34,589 nt of DNA from Actinoplanes sp. NBRC 103695 (lineage in GTDB: Bacteria; Actinomycetota; Actinomycetes; Mycobacteriales; Micromonosporaceae), in the NCBI RefSeq assembly GCF_030269485.1, contig NZ_BSTL01000027.1:106113-140701 (forward strand), written 5' to 3'. The notes under the pieces are model-generated. The model did not search any database. It was not told the origin of the DNA and saw nothing but the letters and a program-made list of their open reading frames with translations. Below, piece after piece: positions 7,805-13,483 of this stretch; the stretch's first letter is position 1; each line of letters starts with the position of its first letter. The position numbers were made by a program, and so were the translations under genes.

Positions 7805-8257
7805 ATGCGTATCCCCGCCGCCCTCGTGGTCGCCGCCTCGGCGACCGCCGTCATAGCCCTGGCCGTCCCCGTAGCCAACGCCGCAGCCGTCCCCCAGGTG
7901 CAGATCACCCGCATCCAGTACGACTCGCCCGGCACCGACAACCGCTCGGTCACCAGCCTCAACGCCGAGTACGTCCAGCTGACCAACACGACCGCCAAGG
8001 CGGTTAGCCTGAAGGGCTGGACGCTGCGCGACAACGCGTCCCACGTCTACAGCTTCGGCAACTACACGCTGGCCGCCCGTGCCCGGGTCATCGTCCACAC
8101 CGGACCGGGCACCGCCAGCGCGCAGCACCGCTACTGGCAGTCGAAGGCGTACATCTGGAACAACGACCGCGACGCGGCAACCCTGCGCAACGCCGCCGGC
8201 CGCGCCATCGACTCGTGCTCGTGGGCCCGCCCCGGCAGGGGTTTCAGCGTCTGCTGA
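7805..8257 (+). CDS. Secreted lamin-tail-domain protein
   Basis: A 150-residue exported protein. Residues 1-26 form a Sec signal peptide (positive MR, hydrophobic core, ANA cleavage site). Residues 29-150 form a lamin-tail/LTD immunoglobulin-like domain, with the typical VQITRIQYDSPGTDN start, NAEYVQLTNT, KGWTLRDNASHVYSF and the YIWNNDRDAATLRN block. In bacteria LTD domains are found in secreted proteins, often beside nucleases. Here the domain stands alone, so it may be an adhesive or wall-binding module (inference). The protein ends in Cys, and C137 or so (DSCSW) may pair with it. ATG 7805 directly precedes the signal peptide. Confidence 0.85.
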   Translation: MRIPAALVVAASATAVIALAVPVANAAAVPQVQITRIQYDSPGTDNRSVTSLNAEYVQLTNTTAKAVSLKGWTLRDNASHVYSFGNYTLAARARVIVHTGPGTASAQHRYWQSKAYIWNNDRDAATLRNAAGRAIDSCSWARPGRGFSVC

Positions 8258-8381
8258 CCAGCCAGTGCCGCGCGTATTTCTTGCGGTACCTGGGATCGGG
8301 CTCCTCGTCGATCAGCTCGCGCGCGACCGCCTCGAGCTGACCGTCCTTTGTGGCATCGCCCGGAGATCGCAGACTCTCCAC
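8244..8381 (-). CDS. Possible 45-residue hypothetical protein or gene remnant
   Basis: From GTG 8381 this frame encodes 45 residues. The second half is credible protein: a charged helix DGQLEAVARELIDEEPDPRYRKKYARHWLVSRR. I do not recognise it. The frame is open to 8558 but runs into the DinB gene there. There is no clear Shine-Dalgarno sequence. It overlaps the 3' end of the convergent lamin-tail gene by 14 bases. It may be a small regulator or the tail of a decayed gene. Confidence 0.3.
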   Translation of the reverse strand: MESLRSPGDATKDGQLEAVARELIDEEPDPRYRKKYARHWLVSRR

Positions 8382-8464
8382 AATGCCCGGATCATCCGGC
8401 CGCCCGCGCGGCGTATGAGAGCAGGATCCGGTACGTGGATCCGCTCGCTCACAGTGTCCGCACG

Positions 8465-8971
8465 CTATTCGCCCGTCGCGCCGTCGATGCGTTCGCGGAG
8501 GAAGTCCGCGTGGCCGTTGTGCCGCGCGTACTCCTCGATCATGTGCAGGTAGATCCACCGCAACGTGTAGTCCTCGCCCGGGCTGGCCGCGTCGAGACGG
8601 AGCCCGGCGACGGCGGCCCGCGACCGGGCGACACTCGCCTGATAGCTGGCCAGGTCGTCCGCGGCCCGCGTGGCGTCGACCACGTCGCTACGTTTCCCCG
8701 AGCCCGGTGCGTAGTCCCAGAAGTACTGGTCGTCCGGCCGTTCGTCGTACGCGTGGAACCAGGCCTCGACCGCCGACATGTGCCGGACGAGACCGAGCAG
8801 CGACAACGTCGACGGCGGCACCGACCGCAACGCCAGCTGCTCCGGCGTCAGCCCGCCACACTTCAGCAGCAACGTCGCCCGGTGAAACTCGAGCCGATCG
8901 TCGAGCGCGGCCCGCTCGTCCACCGGGTTGATCGGCGGCACGGGCCGCTCAGGGACGGCCCATGTCGACAT
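8465..8971 (-). CDS. DinB/DUF664 family protein
   Basis: A 168-residue four-helix-bundle protein of the DinB superfamily (DUF664 branch). The likely metal ligands are H64 in LGLVRHMSAVE and, in the last helix, H143, H151 and H154 in YLHMIEEYARHNGHADFLRE. Families with this fold include thiol transferases that use mycothiol or bacillithiol, and in actinobacteria mycothiol-dependent maleylpyruvate isomerase. The reaction here is unknown. ATG 8971 has AGGA seven bases upstream. It probably stands alone. Confidence 0.92.
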   Translation of the reverse strand: MSTWAVPERPVPPINPVDERAALDDRLEFHRATLLLKCGGLTPEQLALRSVPPSTLSLLGLVRHMSAVEAWFHAYDERPDDQYFWDYAPGSGKRSDVVDATRAADDLASYQASVARSRAAVAGLRLDAASPGEDYTLRWIYLHMIEEYARHNGHADFLRERIDGATGE

Positions 8972-9026
8972 GCCAGCGATCCTACGGGCAAGGGTTGATC
9001 ATGCCGGGGAACCCGGCGTTGCGGCC

Positions 9027-9206
9027 TCAGGCCGAGGTCCGGCGGTGGTTGCGGTACTGGACGACCAGGGCGGCCGCGACCGCGACGGTCAGGACGCCGA
9101 GGATGACGCTGACGATGGTCAGGCCGGCAACGCTGGTGGCGCCGTTGGCGATGGCGAGGACCACGAGGGCGATCCACAGGACGGGGCGGATGTCGTTGTT
9201 CTTCAT
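9027..9206 (-). CDS. Small membrane protein, 59 residues
   Basis: The frame reads MKNNDIRPVLWIALVVL... and ends ...YRNHRRTSA. Two hydrophobic helices occupy about 8-26 and 28-48, and the tail is basic, so both ends are probably inside. Third codon positions are almost all G or C, as in real genes here. Small proteins of this pattern are common beside DinB-type genes in Micromonosporaceae, but I know no function. The start ATG 9206 has only a weak AAGG close by. Confidence 0.75.
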   Translation of the reverse strand: MKNNDIRPVLWIALVVLAIANGATSVAGLTIVSVILGVLTVAVAAALVVQYRNHRRTSA

Positions 9207-9275
9207 GCCTTGAAATCTACGAATCCGTGCCGCCCGTGACGATCCAGCGGACTGCCCAACCGGAGGTACAGCCTG

Positions 9276-10163
9276 CTATACCCGCGGGTCGAGGAAGCCG
9301 GTGATGGAGGCACGCAGGCTGGCCGGATCCAAGCCGTGGGTACGGGCGTGGTCGGCCGGTGTGCCGTAGTGGCGGATCTCCGTGCGGCCCACACCCAGGT
9401 GCAGGGAACGGTGCGGGATGTCGCGCAGCGCGTCGGCGACCTGGCGGCTCGAGGTGCCGCTCAGGTACGGCTCGACCAGCACCACGTCGCGGCTCACCAG
9501 GCGGCGCAGGCCGGCCGTGTCCAGCGGCCGGGGCGTCAGCGTGTACGCCACGGTGACGTCCAGCCCGTCGGTGGCGGCGAGCACCGGGTCGAGCATCGGG
9601 CCGACCGCGACCACCACCGGGGCGCCCGCCCAGCCGGGCCGGACGACCTGCAGCGCCGGGCCCGTGTCGTACGCCCGGGTGTTCTCCTGGCTGCTCAGCC
9701 GCACGTAGACACGGTCGTCGGTGCGCGCCGCCGCCCGCAGCAGGGCCGGAACCTCGTCGGGGTGACCGGGCACGTGCACGGTCCAGCCTTCGAGGGTGTC
9801 GAGCAGTTCGACGTCGCCGGGCGACTGGTGGGTGTAGCCGGCACCCGACGCGTCGTAGGAGGCGCCGATGCTGACCAGCACCGCTCCGGCGTCCTGATGG
9901 CCGAGGTCCAGCTTGAGCTGCTCGTAGGCGCGGTCGACCAGGAACGGGGCGTACGAGTGCAGGAACGGCCGCATCCCGGTCAGCGCGAGCCCACCGGCCA
10001 CGCCCGCCATCAGCTGCTCGCGGATGCCCACGTTGAGCACCCGGTCGGGATGGCGGCGCATGGCCGGCAGGAACGCGTCGGCGGAGATGTCGGCGAGGAC
10101 GATCGCGGTGCGCGGATCCTCTTCCAGCAGGGCGGTCGTGGTGGCGACGAAGGTGTCCCTCAT
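9276..10163 (-). CDS. Transketolase, C-terminal (beta) subunit
   Basis: A 295-residue protein holding the pyrimidine-binding and C-terminal domains of a split transketolase. The key TPP glutamate is E49 in NVGIREQLMAGVAGGLALTGMRPF. SYAPFLVDRAYEQLKLDL and GASYDASGAGYTHQSPGDVELL, found in this class, follow. Residues from about 170 form the C-terminal regulatory-like domain. It needs the partner encoded just upstream (10184-10840) for the diphosphate-binding half; together they move two-carbon ketol units between sugars. AAGGAG lies ten bases before ATG 10163 and the gap to the partner is 20 bases, so the two are one operon. It is probably under SoxR control (see the box at 10856-10873). Confidence 0.93.
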   Translation of the reverse strand: MRDTFVATTTALLEEDPRTAIVLADISADAFLPAMRRHPDRVLNVGIREQLMAGVAGGLALTGMRPFLHSYAPFLVDRAYEQLKLDLGHQDAGAVLVSIGASYDASGAGYTHQSPGDVELLDTLEGWTVHVPGHPDEVPALLRAAARTDDRVYVRLSSQENTRAYDTGPALQVVRPGWAGAPVVVAVGPMLDPVLAATDGLDVTVAYTLTPRPLDTAGLRRLVSRDVVLVEPYLSGTSSRQVADALRDIPHRSLHLGVGRTEIRHYGTPADHARTHGLDPASLRASITGFLDPRV

Positions 10164-10183
10164 GACGTTCAGTACTCCTTCTT

Positions 10184-10840
10184 CTAGACGGCGGCGACGA
10201 CCAGATGCGGGCGGTCGCGATCCCGGTCCGCCAGGGCCAGCTCGATGGCGCGGTGATCGCGGCCGTCCACAATGGCCGTGGTGAATCCGGGGAACCTGGC
10301 GGCGATCCCGCCCGGCCAGCCGTGGGTGGCCGACTGGTTGTCGATGACGATCGCCGTCAGCGGGAGCTTCGTCGCCGCGGCGTACGCGATGGCCTCATGG
10401 TTTGATCCCTCATCGAGCTCCGCATCGCCGAGCAGGACGAACACGCGCGAGTCGACGAATCCCTGCGCCCGCAGGCCCAGGACGGTGCCGACGGCCAGGC
10501 CGAGGCCGTGGCCGAGCGAGCCGGTGCCGACCTCGACGCCGGGGACGAGGACGCGGTCCGGGTGGCCGCCGAGGTGGTTCATCCGGGTGCCGAGGCCGTC
10601 CAGCCACTCCTCGGGGATGAAGCCCTTGGCGGCGAGCACGGCGTAGTAGGCGGCCGGCCCGTGCCCCTTGGACAGCAGGAACCGGTCCCGGTCGGGGTCG
10701 TCGACGGTCTCCGGGGTGATCCGCAGGATGCGGTCGTAGAGCACCCACAGCACGTCGAGCGTCGAGTTGGCGGACGGCGAATGCTTCTCGTCGCCGGTGA
10801 TCCGGGTCAGCATGTGCTCGATGGTCGCGGTAACGGTCAT
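10184..10840 (-). CDS. Transketolase, N-terminal (alpha) subunit
   Basis: A 218-residue diphosphate-binding half of a split transketolase. Visible features are LLSKGHGPAAYYAVLA (56-70, with H60), TGSLGHGLGLAVG (106-118, with H111) and the TPP/metal motif GDAELDEGSNHEA (138-150), which ends in the conserved N168 of VIDNQSATHGWPGG. It is at the short end for this subunit, which commonly has 230-280 residues. ATG 10840 is preferred over an upstream ATG at 10861. The latter lies within the SoxR box, whereas 10840 sits about where transcription would begin from the predicted promoter, implying a leaderless mRNA. The substrate may be a pentose phosphate, but split transketolases also serve natural-product pathways. 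Confidence 0.92.
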   Translation of the reverse strand: MTVTATIEHMLTRITGDEKHSPSANSTLDVLWVLYDRILRITPETVDDPDRDRFLLSKGHGPAAYYAVLAAKGFIPEEWLDGLGTRMNHLGGHPDRVLVPGVEVGTGSLGHGLGLAVGTVLGLRAQGFVDSRVFVLLGDAELDEGSNHEAIAYAAATKLPLTAIVIDNQSATHGWPGGIAARFPGFTTAIVDGRDHRAIELALADRDRDRPHLVVAAV

Positions 10841-10846
10841 ACGGAT

Positions 10847-10877
10847 AGAGTGCAAGTTCAAGTTAACTTGAGGACAA
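10847..10877 (-). promoter_or_regulatory. Predicted SoxR-activated promoter of the transketolase operon
   Basis: On the minus strand TTGTCC (10877-10872) and CACTCT (10852-10847) are separated by 19 bases. That over-long spacer is typical of MerR-family activated promoters, in which the regulator twists the DNA. The -10 is poor, which also fits an activator-dependent promoter. Transcription would begin near the ATG at 10840. Confidence 0.5.
10856..10873. promoter_or_regulatory. SoxR box (operator)
   Basis: The sequence GTTCAAGTTAACTTGAGG contains the perfect 14-bp palindrome TCAAGTTAACTTGA. From memory, the E. coli soxS operator is CCTCAAGTTAACTTGAGG, so only the two outermost left bases differ. 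It lies 15 bases from each of the two divergent start codons (10840 and 10889). One SoxR dimer here could control both transketolase and its own gene. Confidence 0.9.
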
Positions 10878-10888
10878 GGCGACCTTCA

Positions 10889-11323
10889 GTGGACCTGCTC
10901 ACCATCGGTGATTTCGCCGTGCGCGCCGGGGTCGCGCCGTCGGCCCTGCGCTACTACGAGAGTCAAGGGCTGATCAGATCCACGCGTACGGGCGGGAATC
11001 AGCGCCGCTACCAGCGCAGCGAGTTGCGCCGCGTGGCCTTCATCAAGATCGCGCAGCAGGTCGGGGTTTCGTTGGAGGAGATCCGGGACGCGCTGTCGGC
11101 GCTGCCGGAGAACCGGACGCCCACCAAAGCCGACTGGACCAGGCTGTCGGCGCGCTGGCGCAAGCGGCTGGAGGAGCGCATCGCCCTGATGGAACGGCTG
11201 CGCGACCAGCTGACCGGGTGCATCGGCTGCGGCTGCCTGTCGATGAAACGCTGCCAGCTGATCAACCCCGGCGACCAGCTGTCCCTCACCGGCGCCGGCC
11301 CGCGCACGCTGCTAGGGGAGTAA
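10889..11323 (+). CDS. soxR: Redox-sensitive transcriptional activator SoxR
   Basis: A 144-residue MerR-family regulator. The winged-helix DNA-binding part occupies 1-70 (LTIGDFAVRAGVAPSALRYYESQGLI...RRY). A dimerisation helix at about 80-110 follows. The [2Fe-2S] cluster loop is C111, C114, C116 and C122 in CIGCGCLSMKRC, exactly the C-x2-C-x-C-x5-C spacing that defines SoxR. Oxidation of the cluster by redox-cycling compounds turns the bound protein into an activator. In actinomycetes SoxR answers to the cell's own redox-active metabolites rather than superoxide alone. GTG 10889 gives the correct family N-terminus. The gene diverges from the transketolase pair across a SoxR box and overlaps the quinone oxidoreductase gene tail-to-tail by 12 bases. 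Confidence 0.95.
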   Translation: MDLLTIGDFAVRAGVAPSALRYYESQGLIRSTRTGGNQRRYQRSELRRVAFIKIAQQVGVSLEEIRDALSALPENRTPTKADWTRLSARWRKRLEERIALMERLRDQLTGCIGCGCLSMKRCQLINPGDQLSLTGAGPRTLLGE

Positions 11324-12268
11324 CACGATCTTGCCGAGGTGGTCGCTGGCCTCCATCCGGCGGTGCGCCTCGATCGCCTCGGACATCGGCATCGTGACGT
11401 CGATGATCGGCTTGATCTCACCCGCGTCGACCAACGGCCACACGTTATCGCGTACCCCAGAAACGATCTTGCTCTTGTCGGCGACCGACCGCGATCGCAA
11501 CGTGGTCGCCGAGATGGACCCGCGTTTGCGCATCAGCTTGCCGAGATCCAGCTCAGCCTTGCGGCCACCCTGCAGCCCGATCACCGCGATCCGCCCGCCG
11601 GTGGCCAGCACGTCCAGGTTCCGCTCGAGATATTTGGCGCCGATGATGTCGAGGACGATGTCGGCCCCGCGCCCGCCGGTGAATTCCTCGGTGGCGGCCA
11701 CGAAGTCGTCGGTCGTGTAGTCGATCGTCAGGTCAGCACCGAGTTTGCGCAGCGCATCATGCTTGGCCGCCCGCGCGGTGACGACAACGGTCGCCCCGAG
11801 CGCCTTGCCGTACTGCACCGCGAACGTCCCGATGCCGCCCCCACCACCGTGCACCAGGAAGACGGCGTCCCGGCGCAGCCGCCCCACATTCGAGTAAACG
11901 GTGCACGCCACCTCGGGCAGCGCCGCCGCCTCCTGCACCGACATCCCGCGCGGCACCGGCAGCAGCTGCCCCGCCGGCACCGCCACCCGCTCGGCGTAGC
12001 CGCCGCCGGCGAGAAGAGCACAAACCCGCTCCCCCACGTTGTGGTCACGCACCCCGGGGCCGATCGCGCTGATCACCCCCGAGCATTCCAATCCCGGGTA
12101 CGGAGGTGAGCCCGCCGGCGGCGGATAGTTCCCCTGCCGCTGAAGCACATCGGCCCGGTTGACGGCCGCGGCGGTGACGTCAACGATGACTTCCCCGTCA
12201 CCGGCCACGGGCTCATCAACCTCGGTCCAGTTGAGCCCATCCGGCGGCTCGATCACGATGGCGCGCAT
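11312..12268 (-). CDS. NAD(P)H:quinone oxidoreductase, zinc-free MDR family
   Basis: A 318-residue medium-chain dehydrogenase/reductase of the quinone oxidoreductase (QorA/PIG3-like) group. The N-terminal GroES-like part contains AAAVNRADVLQRQGNYPPPAGSPPYPGLECSG-type sequence (about 33-64). The cofactor loop is HGGGGGIGTFAVQYGK near 139-154. The zinc-binding Cys cluster of alcohol dehydrogenases is missing, as expected for this group. It would reduce quinones with NADPH. Next to soxR, this is a plausible partner in handling redox-cycling quinones, but I see no SoxR box before its start at ATG 12268, so joint control is not shown. Confidence 0.93.
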   Translation of the reverse strand: MRAIVIEPPDGLNWTEVDEPVAGDGEVIVDVTAAAVNRADVLQRQGNYPPPAGSPPYPGLECSGVISAIGPGVRDHNVGERVCALLAGGGYAERVAVPAGQLLPVPRGMSVQEAAALPEVACTVYSNVGRLRRDAVFLVHGGGGGIGTFAVQYGKALGATVVVTARAAKHDALRKLGADLTIDYTTDDFVAATEEFTGGRGADIVLDIIGAKYLERNLDVLATGGRIAVIGLQGGRKAELDLGKLMRKRGSISATTLRSRSVADKSKIVSGVRDNVWPLVDAGEIKPIIDVTMPMSEAIEAHRRMEASDHLGKIVLLP

Positions 12269-12354
12269 GCCGTCCAGTCTGCCGCTCAGACCACGGTCCC
12301 GCCCGGTTTGCTCACGAGAAGCCCGGATCTGGCAAACTGGGACAGCGCCGCAGG

Positions 12355-12442
12355 GGAGGGCTCGCCTAGTGGCCGATGGCGCCGGTCTTGAAAACCGGTG
12401 AGGCGTTACGCGTCTCCGTGGGTTCGAATCCCACGCCCTCCG
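12355..12442 (+). tRNA. tRNA-Ser (anticodon UGA)
   Basis: The acceptor arms GGAGGGC (12355-12361) and GCCCTCC (12435-12441) pair fully, with G12442 as discriminator. The anticodon stem CCGGT / ACCGG encloses the loop CTTGAAA, giving anticodon TGA. A long variable arm and the T arm GTGGG-TTCGAAT-CCCAC complete a class II serine tRNA of 88 nt. CCA is not encoded. The 3' end is next to an integrase remnant, so this gene was probably an attachment site. Confidence 0.97.
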
Positions 12443-12458
12443 CAATGAGCAGCGAAAC

Positions 12459-12494
12459 CCGCCGCTGACCTGGGATTACTCGGGTCAGCGGCGG
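12459..12494. terminator. Hairpin after tRNA-Ser, likely terminator
   Basis: CCGCCGCTGACC (12459-12470) pairs perfectly with GGTCAGCGGCGG (12483-12494) across a 12-base loop, starting 17 bases after the tRNA. There is no T-run, which is usual in this kind of genome. Confidence 0.7.
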
Positions 12495-12600
12495 CCATCG
12501 CGGATCACCGGCCAGTCCCGCTCGGTTTCGCTCGATCCCGCTCGTCACGACAAATGCGCGACAACGGGATCTCGGCGTTTGCCCTGCTCGTCCCCCATGT

Positions 12601-12960
12601 TCAACGCACCTCGATGCGGCGGCTGGCCGCATCGGCTTGGCCATCGATGCATTTCGCGTAGACCGTCAGGAGGACATGCATGCTGTGCCGGACCAATCGG
12701 CGACCTATGGCAGGCACCCCGGCGTTGAGTTGCAGCAACACACAGGCGTGGCGCAGGTCGTACGGCCGCCGGGCCAACGGTGAGCGATGCTGCGCCGGCG
12801 TGAGAGCCGCCTTACGCGGCGCGCCGGACTCGCGCGTAGGTCACCCGGGACGCCGGACCGCCGCCGTAACGCCCCGGCGTGACGAACAGCCGGCCAGCCG
12901 GAGCACACCCGAAGACGGCGATCTCAACGGCGTATCGCAATGTGCCGTAAAAGACCGCGC
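12601..12960 (-). pseudogene. Tyrosine recombinase (phage-type integrase), C-terminal remnant, frameshifted
   Basis: Read from the minus strand, one frame gives ...KAALTPAQHRSPLARRPY, followed by DLRHACVLLQLNAGVPA, then HSMHVLLTVYAKCIDGQ, and stops at 12601. These are the catalytic boxes of actinobacterial integrases: Arg and His of DLRH (near 12753), His of RHS and the nucleophile Tyr of VYAK (12658-12660). An in-frame TGA lies just before this segment. The preceding part, ...FGCAPAGRLFVTPGRYGGGPASRVTYARV, continues in another frame (12812 upward) and matches the region that normally comes before. The N-terminal two thirds are missing. Its 3' end points at tRNA-Ser, 158 bases away. It cannot be functional. 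Confidence 0.85.
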
Positions 12961-13054
12961 GCTTTCGAGCAATTGAATTCGCTGCCGCTTTTCCTTCCGT
13001 CGTACGCCGTGGAAGCACGCCCGTCGGATTTCCGCATCAGACGGAGCACCGCGC

Positions 13055-13270
13055 TTGGACGAGAGCAGAGCTCGCCACATCGAATGCGACCCCATCGCGC
13101 TGAGCGGTTCTTCCGATTGCACCACTGCTGACGATGGGTCAGGCAAGTGCGTCGTCCAACTCGCAGTGGGGGAAGCCGAGGTGCTGCACGGCGCCCTAGA
13201 CTCGCTCGTCTTCGACGCCGCGCTTCGATCTAGCGACGCTGCGGAAGCCGTTGCGGCAACTACTCAGTAG
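13055..13270 (+). CDS. Doubtful 71-residue hypothetical protein
   Basis: From TTG 13055 the frame encodes an acidic, soluble 71-residue product ending ...VFDAALRSSDAAEAVAATTQ. A GGAG lies eight bases upstream. The second half could be a helix. I do not recognise it, and it sits in a decayed region, so it may be a fragment or chance. Confidence 0.25.
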   Translation: MDESRARHIECDPIALSGSSDCTTADDGSGKCVVQLAVGEAEVLHGALDSLVFDAALRSSDAAEAVAATTQ

Positions 13271-13306
13271 AGAGCAACGCTGGCCTGGCCGGCCGTGCTG
13301 GGCTGA

Positions 13307-13384
13307 ATGGCGGGATTCCTCATCGGCCTCGTCGCGGCCATCCTGGGCTGGTTCGCGGCGACCGTTCCCGGCCGCGGAACGTAG
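13307..13384 (+). CDS. Doubtful 25-residue membrane peptide
   Basis: ATG 13307 opens a frame for 25 residues, beginning MAGFLIGLVAAILGWFAA and ending TVPGRGT. It is one clean transmembrane helix with a basic outside end. No ribosome binding site is evident. It could be a small membrane peptide or the start of a decayed gene. Confidence 0.2.
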   Translation: MAGFLIGLVAAILGWFAATVPGRGT

Positions 13385-13401
13385 GTGCTTCCATCCGAGG
13401 C

Positions 13402-13427
13402 GGAGTGAACTTCACTCCTTCGGGAGT
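13402..13427 (+). promoter_or_regulatory. Mutually exclusive hairpins upstream of a glycosyltransferase
   Basis: GGAGTGAA (13402-13409) and TTCACTCC (13411-13418) form a near-continuous palindrome. ACTCC (13414-13418) can instead pair with GGAGT (13423-13427) around a TTCG tetraloop. Only one of the two can form in RNA. They lie 57 bases before the GTG at 13484. The palindrome could equally be a protein operator. Confidence 0.45.
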
Positions 13428-13483
13428 CCCAAAAGTGGCATTCCGGCACGTTTCCTCTGCGGTAGCTGGTAGTTAGTCGACTT

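Larger units (their letters stand above)
12443..13483. other. Decayed stretch between tRNA-Ser and a glycosyltransferase
   Basis: About 1 kb with no intact gene of normal size. It holds a hairpin (12459-12494), a frameshifted tyrosine-integrase remnant (12601 to about 12960), two doubtful small frames (13055-13270 and 13307-13384) and a pair of alternative hairpins (13402-13427). Third-position GC bias is weak throughout. The picture is of an integrated element that has mostly been lost. Confidence 0.7.

Noticed and set aside
12422..12442. Second copy of the tRNA-Ser 3' end marking the far att site
   Set aside because: I looked for the TTCGAATCCCACGCCC segment elsewhere in the window and saw none, so the far end of the element is not visible here.
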